A stretch of DNA of 64,000 nt, taken from NCBI GenBank assembly GCA_026261815.1, contig JAMPIT010000434.1:15497001-15561000 (forward strand), read 5' to 3'. The notes beneath the pieces were generated by a model, which did no database searches, was not told the origin of the DNA, and was given only the letters and a program-made list of their open reading frames with translations. Both the position numbers and the translations under genes were made by a program. This document shows, one piece after another, positions 1 to 14,981 of the stretch. The DNA is from Monarcha castaneiventris obscurior (Eukaryota > Chordata > Aves > Passeriformes > Monarchidae). How positions within the stretch are numbered: position 1 is the first letter of the stretch; each line of letters starts with the position of its first letter.

Positions 1-787
1 TGTGTCCTAAGTCTGTAGAGTCTGTCACAAGTTACTGATGAAGGAAAGGATTTCTCCTCTAGCTAGAAAAAAGTCTTACTGTGGCCAGTGTTCTTGCATG
101 TGAACACATTTCTCCTCTTCCTGGCTTATGCCAGTTTGACTCAGAAAATGTGTGCAGTGGATTGAGCTGACAGGGATATGAAGGCAGAAGCTTAAAGGAC
201 ATCAAAAGTGTTAGCAGTATGAGCTCGGTATAAATAGTCTTACTGATACAAGTCTCCAAGCGTCCTTTATCTTCTTGTACACAGAGATTAGGGTAAGGCT
301 CAAATGCTTAATTGTATGTCAAGTGCACAGTCAGCGATTAAGGGTTCAGTATAGTCGTTAAAAATGGAGTCTGCAGCACATCCATGCTTTGATGGAGACA
401 ATTCAGCTGCTATTTTAAACACAAGGCTTGACTGTGTCACTCTGCATGTTGCATTGTTCCTCACATCAAGGCAAAACACATAATGGTGATTTTCCCAAGT
501 TCCTCTTAAAAATACTGATCCCCTCAATTTGTTCATCCCACAGCTTCAGTGACAGACTGATGAGAAAGTTCTCTCTCTTACAAGTACCCTAAAAATAGCA
601 GCAGGATTGAACTTCTGAAATTCAGATTATGTACAAAAAGCAAGTCCTTGTAAGTCCTTAGGTGCACATAAGATAGAAAGAATAGCAAGCTACGAGCGTG
701 CCAGGCACACGCATAATGTGCTGGAATTCAGCAGAAGCTGGAGTATCAGCTCGGTGTGTGCTGAGCTAAATGAGCTCCAGCAGGGAA

Positions 788-804
788 ACACACACACACA
801 CACA
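788..804. repeat. Short (CA)n microsatellite
   Basis: About eight CA units in a row, with no other feature close by. Confidence 0.9.
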
Positions 805-2704
805 ATGCAGCAAAACAGAACTGGGTAATTTCCCCCCAACCCTGTGACTCCCACCCTTATTTCCGTGAAACATGATGTTCCTCAGTTATTTCATTTAGTT
901 TAGAAAATGAAACTAAGAAGAATAGAAGGCTTAATTCCTTTTTGTCCTAAAACGCTATCATTTGATATCATCTCCAAGACTTTAAAACAGCTAGAGATAC
1001 AAATGAGAAAATAAAGATTTGAGAAATGAATGATTCATTTCACAACATTTTGAAGATGCATAATATAAGTATAGCAACTGTGTGTTTCACTTAAACTACG
1101 TAAGTAACTGAAAGTCCTGCAGTAGGAAAGTCATGCAGTGAAGTAAATGTGAAATTATCTAGTATTAAGTATGGCTATTCATCAAAAATTAAAAAAAAAA
1201 AAAAGCCCTAAACAGTAAGAAAAATCCCTCTTTCATTTAGTCAAATCAATTTGGTAACACAGACTAAGTTTCTTCTCACTATAAATTAGCTGTAGCTACC
1301 TCTACCATCGTGATTTTTCCTGTAATTCAGGCAATGTGAAAAATAATAATTAATAGGAAATACTCCGGCTCAATAAGGAGAACTGAAAGGAGATGCATCA
1401 AGGAAAAGTGTTATAAGGAAACACACAGCAGAACTGTACACACAAAAAAAGCAACAGCAACTAACAGATATTCAGTTTGATGTTAAAATAGCCTAATTTC
1501 TGACCAAGTTCAACAGTATTAATGGATATTCTGCATCTCTAAGAAGTAGACCATTAGTTCTAATTGCCACTGTCGTCATCATCTATTATTGCATTCTACG
1601 GAAAAGCAGGACATGGAATTAAATAGCACTGTACAAGGAAATTATAGGAAATTCATAATGCCAGGAAAAAACATATGGAAAATGCTATTGATTGCAAAAT
1701 AGAGCCTGGGGGCGGGGGAATAAAACCCTTCACCACACTGAATATTAATGTATACAGGCAACAGCTAAAAAAAAATAACAACAGCACCTGTATTTTTTTA
1801 ACTTATGTACCAAATTCACATATGAAAAGAGCACCTGTAAACTAAATGAAGAACAATCTCTTCTGAAACAAATAGCTCATCACAAACTCCCAGACAGGAA
1901 AAAGAGAGGAAAATACAAAAGAATTTGTGGTCTCCTTGAGCCTTAGCTGGCAAACGTGATGACAACATCACTCTGAGGAATTAGGACAGGTTTGTAGAGC
2001 TTACTGCAAGCTTCAGCATATAAATATCTTTCAATTTAATCTGCTGCAGAGAAAAATATTTATATATTTTTAAACATCTTAAATTGGATTCTAAAAGGAT
2101 TTCAGAAATACCAGTATTTTTCTCTACTTTTTGTCATAAAAGCCCTGGAAAGTTGACAGGTACATTAAAAAAAAAAAAAATCCTTTAAGCTATCCAAAAA
2201 TCTATTTTCTTTCATACATTTATTTTTTTTTTCTTTATTATAAAGGCATTGATCAAACTCCTCTGCTTTGCTGCTGATCAGAAGCCAGATGCATAGCAGA
2301 GCTGATTGGGAGTTGTTGCTGATTATTTTTAGAAACAAATGTTTCAGCATTTTGGACAATACCCACTTTCAATTTATTAGGAATTATTCAAAAACTCATA
2401 GCAGAAAATGGCTCTGCCTGACTAGCAGGGCTGCTTATTAGCCAGAAATGCAAGGAGGAGAGAGAGAATTCTGTTACTGCTGGTTCAGAATAAAAAGTTG
2501 TGGATGTGAAGCAGGAATGATTTCAATGAAGATCTTTAAGTTCATTAAGGTTTTATATGAAACACAAATGGCTGGGTGGGAGGGAGGGAAAAAGAGAAAA
2601 TTATGATTCGATGTAGGGAGTTGGTCCCCCAACAACAGCTCAGTAGTGTTTCATAAGACAGATGCTCAACAGACAGACAAGAATATAAACCACATAAAAG
2701 GAAT

Positions 2705-2805
2705 TTTAAAAACCCGCAAGAAACCCCATCAAAAACAAACAAACAAAACAAAAGCCCCTCAAACAAAACAAAAAACACAACCAAGGGAAAAAACAACCAA
2801 CAAAA
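2705..2805. repeat. AAAC-rich low-complexity tract
   Basis: Repeated CAAACAAACAAAAC and AAACAAAACAAAAAAC words over about 100 bases. It explains the hydrophobic minus-strand open frame at 2545-2796. Confidence 0.8.
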
Positions 2806-3030
2806 AAGAGTTTACTTGAAACCATGTTCTTCCATCACCTGCAAAAAACCCGACTATATGAGCTTTTCAAATTGGTGGCTTAAGGAAGGACCAACCACAG
2901 TGCCAGAAGCAGAACTCTCATTTCTGTTTAGCTTTGCAGAAATCTATTTGAAAAAATGATGGCTTTTTTTTTTTTTGTTGTCAGTCACTTTGCACTAGAT
3001 CAGTCAGCCTGCCAGACAGGGAGTATGTGC

Positions 3031-3607
3031 TGTTGTGGTTTAACCCCAGCCAGCAGCCCAGCCCAGGCAGCCCCTCGGTCACTCCCCCTCCAGCAGGACC
3101 AGGATGAGAATTGGAAGGGTAAAAGCTGGAAAACTCCTGGGTTGAGATGAAGATAGTTTAACAGGGAAAGCCAAGCAAAACAAGGAATCAATTCAGTGCT
3201 TCCCATGGTTGGGCAGGAGTTCAGCCATCCCCAGGAGGGCAGGGCCCCATCACAAAGAACAGTGACTGGGGAACACAAACACCATCACTCCAAATGTCCC
3301 CCCCCTTCCTCCTTCTTCCCCCACTTAATATATAAATCAGGGCATGATGTCACATGGTCTGGAACATCCCTGTGGTCAGTTGGGGTCACCTGTCCTGGCT
3401 GCATCTCCTCACAGCCTCCCAGTCACCCCCAGATCCCTCCCCAGCCTACAAGTAGGAAAAGCAGGAAAAGCCTTGGCTCTGTGAACCCTGCTCAGCAATG
3501 ACAAAAACATCTCTGTATCATCAACCCCGTGTTCAGCATGAATCCAAAGCACAGCCCCATACCAGACACTGTGAAGAAAATTAACTCTACCCCAGCCAAA
3601 ACCAGCA
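3031..3607 (-). mobile_element. Solo LTR of an avian endogenous retrovirus (ERVL-like)
   Basis: The element starts TGTTGTGGTTTAACCCCAGC and ends AAAACCAGCA, matching a widespread bird LTR family as I remember it. On the minus strand a TATA-like TTTATATATTAAG near 3330-3345 is followed, toward lower coordinates, by the TTAAACTATC region of the expected 3' processing site, so orientation is minus. The flanks share GTGC (with ATGTGC and ACGTGC differing by one CpG-type transition), a possible target-site duplication. No gag, pol or env frame flanks it, so it is a solo LTR. The short open frames inside are incidental. Confidence 0.7.
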
Positions 3608-6600
3608 GACGTGCAATATTCACTCATTTGAGTCAGCTTTTCTTTCAGGTACAAATGTTTGGGAAAAACCTCTTGCTTTTCTGTTTGCTGAACCAGTCAA
3701 TTAACCAGCGGTGTTCTCCGTTTCATGACAGACAGAATGAGCTCATTTCTTGGAGCTGCAGTCAGTACACACTGAAAAGCAAACCATCTTGTGGGGAGTT
3801 CGTGATATGTGAAAATGTAAAAAGGTACAAGCTGAACTTTACCCAGTTGATAATAATTTAGTTTTTTTAGCACTAGCTTCAAAGTAAAAGTGGTATGTCG
3901 AGAAAAGAAGGAGGTCACTACCACCAGTCAAATATTTAAACTTGGATCAGAACTAAGCTCATGCCACTAATATTTGTGTTTTAATTAATATAGAAATGGA
4001 TCTCCTTCTGTGTAATGTAATATTATGCAACTCAGGAACTACACAGAAACTACTGTTTTCTTACGCATAATATTAATGATGACAATCTCTAAAGATTAGA
4101 GACTTTAACTAAAAGGAAGAAGAAAAAATGCCACTTAATAAATAGATTTCCTCTAAAAGGGATTTAGTTGCAAAGAACTTCTTGGGCACCTTCAAACAGT
4201 CCTGAATCTGACCTGCGAATTTTTACACAGCTTATGTGACTGAGTATCTACTCCATATATACAAATCCACATGTGCTTGATTAAATTAGACTGTCAGTCT
4301 CCTGAAGTAAAGCCACAGCCAAAAGGCCCGAAGTTATATAAACAATCACCAGCAGGAGGTTGAAAATCTGGCTCTGTACCTTCTCTGTAATTCAAATGAT
4401 AGAATTTAAGCTCTCAAACAGAAAGGCATTCAGAGAATTTATATTATAATTGCCATTGCTACTTAGAGATAAGCAGTAAACTTTCCCATAATACTTTACC
4501 TCTGGAAAAGTCAGACACTTAATAGAATGTCACTCCAGCCAGTGTCACCACTGAAAGCTGACCTTGAAATCTTCCTGTCCTATCAGGCCTTCCACAAACC
4601 ACTACAAGAATTTACTAAGGGACAGATCTGCTCACATTGTTCTCAGTTCTTTCCATTAACTAATCCATCTGTTAAACACCAACAAGATAAAAACACACAC
4701 ATCTATGGAAGCAAAGGCTTCAGCAAGGGCCTTTTTTCCCATGTGGAGACAAAAAGGTAAGGACTGAAGCTGTAGTGTATCAGGTTTCTTACTGGAGAAA
4801 CCTGGCTGAGAAAAATACCCGAACTGCTGGAATTTTATCACTTTGCCTTGCTAACTTGGAAAAGCAATAATGAAGTAATGTTTGTAATGGTAAGATTGTA
4901 GACAGGTTGACAGACTCACCATGCTTTGGCTGAGCAGGAAAAATGCAGAGCTCTAAGGAGTGCTAATGTGCTAAGGAAGAGCTGAGAGGAACTGCAGTCT
5001 CTTTTCCTGCATCTATATTTTAAACAGCCTGAAAAAACACTGAAATCTTTTTCAGCTCCCCTGCTCATTGTAGGCAGAGGCATAAAGATGAAATCTGGGG
5101 TTTAGCTTTTATAGTACCTTTGTTCACCTTTCTAGGCCTTGGAAACTTTCACCTGGGCATTACTAAGCTGGCTATGATGTCAAACAGCACAATGTATACT
5201 ATGTACTCTGAAGAGGAATAAAGAGAAACACTTAAGTCTTATACATCCTTTGCAATGTGCCACAGCGCTTCAGTGAAGATAAAATATCCAGTATTCCTGC
5301 AGAAGGCCTTAAAAATAGAAAAACAGCCTTGTGATTGTGAAAGCTAGGAATAAAGTTAATTACAATAGTACATCAGAAGCTAAACTAACAAGCATAAGCA
5401 TGATAAGCCACATACAGTCCTGTGATCTTCCAAATTTATAAATAGCTCCAACATTTTTCAGAAATAGAAGGCAGATCTCAATGCTGAAGGTGCCAATCTC
5501 TTCAGTTTTGTCTGGACCTATCTATCTACTTCTGGTTAATAACAACACACAAAGACCAGCATGCTTCAAGGCACACTTAGTATCTATGAATCCACCTAAA
5601 CCAGTTCCACATGAAGAAAACTTATTCGGGAAATCCTATCAGCTTTGCAGGAAATTGTTCTGCAAGCAGCAGAGAGAAGGAAGCACCATTTTCTTTGGAT
5701 TTCTGTCCTTTAATACCCTAAACTTCTGCAGCCACCAGAACATCCCAGAGTTAGCCCAGACACGTATGCATTCTACTGTCCAGACAACTTCTGACAAACT
5801 GTGTAGAAAAGAAGTACTGTGCCAGTTTCAGGGACTTTTTTCTCCACCAGCCAAACTTTCACTAAAGAGACAATTGGCTTCCTCTTGGGAGGCACCTCCT
5901 CTCAGCGATGCTTTAATTGTCACAAGAATCAAAATTGTATCTAAGAAATTGTCTCATCACAGTGTTGAGCAATCCAGCAGATGCTTTCAGAATCAAAGAA
6001 AAAAATATTGAAATGATTTCTTGTACGCAGTAAAATCTCTGTTAACCAACAACTGCTGAAAAGACTGTAAGTCTCTCTTAATTTCTGCATGAAGGGAAAG
6101 ATCATTCCTTCACAAAATAAAATACTTCACCATAAAAATTTATCCAATTACTCACATAACTTTTCAACCAAGACATTTTAATAGGACATCCTTTTAATCC
6201 CTGCCTGTTTAATAAGACAAATAAGACATTCACTAGTTTATTACACCACCAGTGCACAATTCCTTTTTGTAACACAGCAACAATAAATAACACAAATGAA
6301 ACAGCCAAATCTCAGAGCCTCCAGTGAAACAATATTTGGAACATAATTACATGCAGTACACATTTTGCAAAGGATGTAGACTCAGTTCCAAATTTAGCAA
6401 AATGTGACCAGGAAATAAGTGTCTGGAACTTCACCACAGTGTTTATTTGACCCTTTTCAGTCTTGAAATTTACTATTTGCGAAATGTCATTTCAGCTTAT
6501 AAGAATGTTAAGCCTCCTCTAGTCCTCTGTAAAGAATTAACTGCTCCATGAAGAGATGCTTTTAGAATCCTACTGGTCTAATTTATGCTGTAACTTACTG

Positions 6601-9600
6601 TAGTTACTCAAAACTTTATTCTCTCTGGGTAAATTTCCAAAGATTTTAAACATCCAAGTGAAAAAAATGATGTCAGTTTTTCATGCTGTAAATATACAGA
6701 GGTTGCTCAAAAGAAATGTGACAGGAGATGATTTACTTGGAAACAAGTTATTCCCTGTCTTCTCTATGAACACATCAACTGGCTCTTCTTTTAGCAATAC
6801 AAACAGTGCCAGCTTCTCCATCCATATGCTCTCTGCCCTCATGTACATTAATAACACCAAGAGATCAGGTATAGATAGCTTTTGTCTAATTTACTGAAAT
6901 TCTTTTTGGCTTTGCAAGAGAGGTCATTCAAAACCACATGAGTTTACTCATAAATATGACTCTGAATGAACTAAGGCTAGGCCATAATTTAGTTCCGCAA
7001 CGCTAAAACTCTGTTGCAGAAACCGTGCAGCATCTAGAGCAGATGGACATAGTTATTTTGAACTGTTCTGATTTTAAAGGTTTAACACATTAGAAATTAA
7101 AGAGATTCTAACCACCTTATCTAAAATAGTAATACCTCAAGAGAGACAAAGATCATACTTTCATCATGCAGCCACTGTCTCTATTTTTGTCTGCAGACAC
7201 CATGCTAATATACACATCATATTATTAACAGCATAACCAATGGAAGAGAAATTCTCATGGACTTCATGCTAAATAACTGTAAAAGGAATGTATAAATACT
7301 ATAAAAGTATACTGCATCAAATACTTAAACTGTATCCTTCTACTGCTCTACACTGGTAATTTTCATGGTAAAATGTATTAAGGCCTTCTTAGATTAAGAT
7401 ATATTTCTGTAGAATGTCAGGATCTTGCTCTGAACTGAACCAGTCTTTATTTTTAAATTAAATTACATCCTGATGGTTAGACTGGCCAGGGAGAACAGTT
7501 TTTTTAAAGGATAAATTTAATTATTTTCACCCAGGTCTAGAACTGCCTATCTCAGAAAAATAGTTTTACTGTGAAAAAGAAATGTTCAGGACAAACAAAA
7601 ATGTCCTGAAATTCCATGAGAAACCACCTTGGACAGTACTGGCTAAGAGAAGAAATACACTGGCCTGAAAAGCTCTGTGAAGTTTGTGCTTTAAAGACAT
7701 GGATTCAATGGTAAAAAACAGGATTTAAACCGTTTCTGCAAAAGAGAATGAATCTCATTTCTCACTGTGGAATATGACTTAGAAGTATTTTACGCTACTT
7801 CTAATACATACCAAAAGCATTTTGATTTCATGGGAACTGAGTAAATTAGTTGAGTTCACACTGACAAAATAAGTGATGAAAGCTGTAAAGGCATGTAGCA
7901 GAGGTGAAGAGCACTGACTGGAATGTTTATGTTTTCTAGGTCTCCATGTTTGCACTCAGTGACAGCATGTACCTCTTGCTACAACAATATTGTTGCTATT
8001 ATGTAATATAATTGTAACTGATAATAGACAGTTACTAAAATAACCAATCCAACTCGAAATTAAATCTGAAAATGACAGAGCATTGCCTGTAATTAAAACA
8101 CAGTTCTACTTCCACCCACGTTAGGCAGAGCTGCCCAAGTATCCTAATGCAGCAGTTAGTCTTTATTAATTGTATCTTAATGAGGATTCCTAGGGCAAAT
8201 TCAATACTGAAATTCAGACTATAATCAAATGGTACATCATCTTAAATCAGCTAAAATGAACAGTAACCGCCAAATGATGAATTCAAGAGTTAAGCTGCCT
8301 GTAGTGGCAGGTAATGTGTCCCAGTTACTTGCAAAACCAAATGCCACTGCTCTATAATAAGCCAACTTCTGTAAAAATACTACCACAGCAACAACCAAGA
8401 TAGCACTTAAATAAAATGGAATAACATTTGTGTCTTATCACTCTGACTACAAGTTATAGTAACTGCATCAGAAAATTAAAAGTGATAACCACCTCCTCAC
8501 TAGAGGAAAGTTCTGGGACATGGCCTACATCCCAAAGAAGGCAGTTTGCTACCAACTTGTAGGCAGGAGTTTGTTGTGCTTTGGGTGATGCTGTCACCAT
8601 GCATCAACAGCAGATGCCTGATGCAGATGCATAAAACAAACTAGAACTTGGAAATTCCTTTGCAAAGGAGGAGCACAGGGGAGGCACTGGGGGAAGGGTG
8701 AGAGATCCTTGGGCTTATTTACAAGCCAGGACCCCACCTTGCTCAAGTAGACACCGAGCTTAGTAGGACCTGAATGGCTCCCACATTTCAAGACAGCAAC
8801 ACAACAGCACCTGTGACTTGAAGATTTAGCCATCTAAACCTGGGCATCAGGGGACACCCAAAGAATGAAGTTCTGTAAAAATGGTAAAAGGAATATACAA
8901 GAAGGATCTATTTTTACAAAAATAATTAATAGCTTAAAAGAGACTTTTACCATTAAAAAAAAAAATTAGATGCAGGGTGGAATAAAATGTAATTGAATTT
9001 CCTCCTTTTTCTTCAAGTCTGCAGGCTCCTTGGTCTACTCTAATTTTCTACTCTTCTGGACCTTAAAAACCAAAATCTAACTAAAGTATACAGTAGAATT
9101 AGACAATTCAGATGCACAAACAAGATAAATTGGATACATTTGGTTTAGATTAGATACATAAGAGTTAATAGTATATACAGTGCTAGCCAGTATTACCTGA
9201 AATCAAGGTTGGAGAAGTTAAACCACATGAGCCATGCAATGTTATGACTTCTAAGAACCAGGTTTAGATTTTTTTTTTCCAGTTAAATTAGGCACAAAAT
9301 GAGGCAAGATTAGAGTCTGACTTGTCTTATGCAGGCACAGCTTATCTCTACTTGACTACTATCACTAGCAAGAGAATGGAATTGGCTGGAGCCACTGCCC
9401 CAAATAAAATAATCACTTTTAAAAGATTAAAGAAGCCATTAACATGGATTGACTTTGCCCCAGCAGAACAGAGCAATGCAATCTGTTCAGTGCTGGTGAT
9501 CTGGCAAGGACAAATAAAAGTAATCTGACACCCAAGTAGAAAGATGGGGACTCACAGATGCTGAATGCAGTGTCCAAACTCACAAGGACTTCTGAAGTGA

Positions 9601-12600
9601 CAATGGCTCCAAAGGAAAAATTCTATATGCAACACATGGATACAGCTTCTTCTCCATGATCAAAATGGATACTTATACAATTCTCATCAAGAATCCCAAA
9701 GGTTTTGCTAATACCATACCTAATCCTCAACAGCTTAAATAAAATCCAGTATGCACAGAGGAGGGTGAAGCTTAGAAAAAATTTGTGCATCAGCTATACA
9801 GAGAACTGATGAGCTCAGCAATAGTTCAAGAGCCTTAAGACACTTTGGAACGTCAAGTCCCACTTCTGAAAGGAAGAGAGACAAAGAATCTGTGTTCAAG
9901 CAGAGACAGACATAGAATCTATGTTCAAGCAGAGACCTTTGGCAGTCAGAGACAAAAAAAAAAAAAAAACCCAAAATAAAAAACACCCCAAAACAACACA
10001 GGAACTGGAAAAATTCATGCTCGAAAATAGGAAAGATTTTTGAATTCTAACTTTGTTTCTCTGCTTATCCACACACAATCCAGTCTGTTTACACGTATTT
10101 GGTATGAAGATCTGCTTGTAAGTAAACATTTTTGCACAAGATACTGCATTTGCTTTTGTTTAAATTAATCCTGAATTAATTCAGAAGTGTCGTAGACGCA
10201 CAAGTGCTTGGGCTGATCTGAGTGCAGTATGTGGGAAGCCTCTGCCCAGAAGCTTGACCTGACACATCCTTACAGGGTACTGAGATGATGTGAAAACTGA
10301 GATAACAGAGATGTGGGAGGCTAGGAAAACCTGGAGAAATGAAGGCAATAAAGAAGGCAAGACATGAGACAGAACTATCATGATGAGGAGGAGGAGGGAG
10401 AAGGGCAATGCTTCTATAGCAAACTATGTTCCATTACTTCCTATTGCGGTTGAGAAAGTTCTTTGAAGTGAATTTCAAACCCAAGGTTAAGCTTCAAAAT
10501 TAGAAACAAATCCATTAAATGAAGATACCAGGGCAGATACAATGTCCATGCTGCAGTGCTATGGACTGTCAGGAGTTCTGCTGGGACTCCTTCACAATCC
10601 CAGCGAATGATGACAGGAAACTTAATCTGTAGTAATGGAAATTAATCTCTATGAGGTATTTTAGATGGTATTTAGCAACTCAAAATTAAAAATACAGTTC
10701 CCATGTACTTAATTTTAGTATAATGTTAAAAACAGATGCTGTGGTTCCAAATCAAAACTACAAACCAGTTTCTCACACTTTTCATGCGTACATGGTAGAA
10801 AGTAATTATTTTCAGCTCCATTCAATTTGCTGCTTTAATTTCCTGAGGGTTCCCCCAAGCACTTTTGTGGACCTCATGTGGCAGGGGAGACAAATGCAGT
10901 AGGGAAGAACCTCTCAATCCAGCATTGCTGCCAAGGAAATGTTATGTATAACATACTTGCAGGGAAGAGAGACTTGTGTGTGAACAGTTTGGTTTAAGCA
11001 ATGTAGCGACACTGAGAAGCTCTACAGCAAAAGCAGGGACAAAATCTGACTCACCATGGTAAGTTCTACTTGTAAGGTCTCCCTTCTCTCCTGCATGCCC
11101 TAACTCATTTTGGTGCAGCAAATGAGGCAGGCATCCACACCAGCAAACCCACCTTCTCCCTGGAGAAAGGACAGAGAAGTCAGCAAGGAAAAGGCAATCC
11201 AGGGCAGGTGAGTATCAGCTACACAGCAGCCATTTAGCAAACACTGTTCTGTTCACTGCACTGACCAAGGGGGTCACTCTGAGGATCTTTAAGCCTCACA
11301 ATGGGTTACACCACATTATTACAGAATGAACTGCTAAGAAATATAAAAGCAAAGAACTAAGCCCAAAACAGCTTCTGCAGTGACACATCAACTGCAGCAG
11401 CAGTTTAACATGGTAATGATATGGATGGTTTTAGGAACTTATGCAGCATCCAAGCTTTAGGAAGCACAGATAAAGGTTCATTTAATGAGTAAAAATGCAT
11501 CACCCATCAGCTCTGTGTAGCCACAGGCAATAGGCATGCTGGTAGCCTGTTAATAATTTTAGTGGGTTTCTTTGGTTGGCTACACTTAATTGTTGTCAAT
11601 AAGAAAACAAATTAAATTTTTTTGTTTTCTTTACCACATCCTTATGCTCAGCATTCCAAAACAACTACCTGGCAGATGCTGATTTGAGGGGTGGAGGAGA
11701 AGTTTATAGCTACTCACAGGAATGAGGTAGGTAGGCCCCTTTTTTCTGTTTCTAATATGTTTGCCTATTTAGGAAGGCAGGAGGCAACTCTCCGGCTGAT
11801 TTACTTCTGATTTTGAAGCTCTGCAGTATCATGTACCTGTGAGTATGGAGAGAAGAGCAGAACAAGTTTTACTGTTTTACTCCAAAAGTGACACTAATTT
11901 ACTGTTCTGCATCCATTTGTCATACCCACTACACACTCTGACCCTGTAGCACTATTATGGAAAAAATAATTCTATGCTATGTACATCAGATGACAGCTTC
12001 TTAGGAATCCAGTCCCCTTCCTGTTTGGTTCAGATAAAGGAAATACACCTCAAAATCCAGTTTAAAGGGCTGGTTTTCCACCAGTTTGACCAGTTCTGTC
12101 AGTGACAGAACTGACTACATTATTCCAGCAGATCAAATACATTTAGTTCCTTCCTACTCATGAAAAATTCACCTGCAGAACTACTAATTTTGTTAAAAAA
12201 AATTATTATGATTTAAAAAAACAATAACCCCAAAACCAAAAAGCACTGCAGACTGATCTAAAAGAATCCTCATTATTAATTAAATTAACCATGAAGCACA
12301 GACCTGCGTGGTTTAATGAGCTTTGTCTCAAGTGTTTTGCATCCTGACTGGATATGTGAGCATTTTATAGTTTATCTAGCTTTAATCTGCTTTACCAGCT
12401 AAGAAAGCAAAAATGACCTGCACATACTCTTCTTTTACAGGCTGTTTAGCAATACTGTGACCAAATATTTTTTCTTTGATGCTAACTAAATATTGCTTCT
12501 CTGTTGGTCTATGCATCATTAATCAAAGTCTTAAAACATAATTTTGTAATTTTTAGGTCTTTCATTCTTGTAATTTTTAAATACTAAGAATATGAATTGT

Positions 12601-14981
12601 GAATTCTCACAATTCTTTCAAGTTTTATCCTTCCTAGTTACACTTTCTCCTCTCTAAAAAAGAAAAAGCAATTGTGTATTGATGTAAGAAAATCCACATA
12701 TTTGTTAAATGTATTTCTTCTACAAAAAAAAGACAGACTAAAAAACTCTTTTCTGTTTTCCTTTTCCACTCTCTCAGCTATACTTTTTCCAAGTATATGC
12801 TGTTGCACAAATTTATTTCAACATAACACACCTTTGCTGGACATCTTTAAAGCCCTTAGACATTACCTGCTCCACAGGCTGAGTTGAGCTCTCACCTGGT
12901 GAACTCATGTCAGCCACCTAGACTATTAAGTTCACTATTCTGTGGAACTGCACTGAAGAGGGAAACAGCCATGATAACCTGACCAGAGAGAACTAAGTAG
13001 TCTCCATATTCATACACAGAGTATTTCCAAGTGGTGGTGGTGGTCCCAAAGCCAACATATTTTAGGTTTAGAAAACTGAAGATACAACTCTATGCTGTTG
13101 GGATCTTACATGCACATTTTAACAAATTTCTACTGAATTTCACATGCAAAATTTTACTGATGTTTTTGACTAAAGATAACATGCCTTTGATTCCCAGCAT
13201 TATAGGAAAAAATCCAAAATGCTAAATTTAGACATTTTAAAGAGATTGTCCAGATACTTTTTCCACTCTTGCCTTTATTTCAAACTTCTAGACTGAAACA
13301 TTACCCAAACTTCACCCCAGTTTCACTGTGGCATTTCTATTGTAACGTGCAGATTGTACAAGTACACATAATCACACTAAAATTCTCATAGCAGAAAAAT
13401 GGTGCTCAGGATCTGTGAGTTCATCCTTTGCAACAGCAGCATTTCCTTCACGCACACATTGCAGTCACACCCACAAATCATTGAGAGCAAGTGGTGCATC
13501 AGTAATGCTGCTGCGCTGTCCTGGTGCCCTCTCATCCTGCTCAGCTGCTGCACACTCACCACACTCAGAAACAGCACACATGGAAGGGCTACTCAGAGGG
13601 TCACTGTCCATCTAAGTGCCCCTTGGGCTCTCTGAAGGTCCATTAAAAATGGCTGTTTCAATTGCAGAAATTAAAAAATAGCCAGAACAAGTCTCTCTCC
13701 AGGCAGCAAAAACCTGAAGGGAAAGAATGAATACAGAAGGGACTGCATAGGACAGTCTCTCGTGGCTTCTCTGCCTCCTGTTAACACCATCCCTGGATGT
13801 TTGCATGCATCCACTGGGTAATAACAGAGGTTAGGAAAATGATAGGAAGTATATTGGTGTCTTCCTAATTGGGTTTAGTTCATATGACAGCACAAACAAT
13901 GGGCAAGGAGATACCAAATGTGTCTTTCAATGCAGAGGCCAGAGCAAAAGCCACAGTTTCCTTTAAGTGTGAACTACAGATTTAAATGAAATTGTAATTG
14001 CCAATACAAGCAATGAATTTGACCTCAATTTTCAATTCTACATTCAGCTATTTGATGATTCATCCATAATGAAAGAAAAACAAATGGCACTAGAGTCAAA
14101 CTGAAACAACCACAAGAAAATTCTTCTGGAAAAAACATGAAACATTTACAGTAAGTTCCTATGAAGGTTATTAATACTTTCAAAATTCAACCTGTGTCTT
14201 GTTTATGGCATAACCAAAATGTGACAATCTCTGATGACTCATGAAGCTTTTGGTGACAGAAGCAGGATCACCAAGATATTGGAAAGCTTTCTGTACATTC
14301 CCTTTAGCTCCCAGAGAACTTTGAGGCAGCCGTCTGGTTATGTGTCAGCATCTGTAGTAACAGCTGAAGTCACAAAAAACACAGCAAATGTTTGACTGGT
14401 CGAAAGCTAGAGACACCTCTTTACAAGGGAAAACTCTCTTCTTTTAATTAAGACCTTAAACACTATACAACATGTTTTACCACAAAAAGCAAAGGCACTT
14501 CTCCCAGGCCCATGACAGAAAGATATCAAATCTCAACTCCCAAGTTTATCAATTATCAATATTAATCTTCTGAAATAAAATAGCTACAATCTGAATTGAA
14601 CCAAGGATGTTATCTCCCCAGTCTCCACCTATCTGCTTTATAGCACTTTCCCAGCACAAGCAGCCTGCAGACTCAAAGGTGATGCTAAAACCCAGAAGGC
14701 CTGAACAGGTAGATTCCTCTTCTCTGCACCACTGGTTTGGGCCACTTGGTGACACCTGCTCTGGTGATTGTCTGAGTGGTCTGTAAACATGGCTGAGAAA
14801 TAACTACAAGATCATAAAGCTTATTTTTACCTCTCCAATACTGTAAACACCTAGGCTTTATTGAACATATTCATCTTTTAAAAACACTATTAAATAAGTA
14901 GGGTTTCCCCTAGCCAGTGAAAGCTCAGAATTCTCAATTAAATGAGAATCTATGTCCTTCATTCATTCATCCATTCCTAGG
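3608..14981. other. AT-rich non-coding DNA
   Basis: No recognisable gene, RNA or element. A plus-strand open run of about 190 codons ends at 6011; it has no recognisable features. A plus-strand 66-nt exon-like stretch near 11772-11837 has good acceptor and donor but no partner exons. I see nothing else. Confidence 0.55.

Larger units (their letters stand above)
1..3030. other. AT-rich non-coding DNA
   Basis: No convincing gene. It holds the CA repeat at 788, several A-runs and the AAAC tract near 2.7 kb. A minus-strand segment at about 78-164 (acceptor CATATCCCTGTCAG, donor GCCACA|GTAAGAC, peptide LNPLHTFSESNWHKPGRGEM in one frame) has exon-like borders but is open in two frames and is not linked to other exons. 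Confidence 0.6.

Noticed and set aside
3000..3654. Several open frames of 80-110 codons on both strands
   Set aside because: They lie in or next to the solo LTR and show no retroviral protein similarity.
4506..4551. Minus-strand exon-like stretch between GCTTTCAG and AG|GTAAAG
   Set aside because: All three frames contain a stop codon.
11772..11837. Plus-strand 66-nt exon-like stretch (GCCTATTTAG acceptor, CCT|GTGAGTAT donor, open as KAGGNSPADLLLILK)
   Set aside because: The splice sites are attractive but there is no partner exon on the plus strand within reach and no recognisable peptide.
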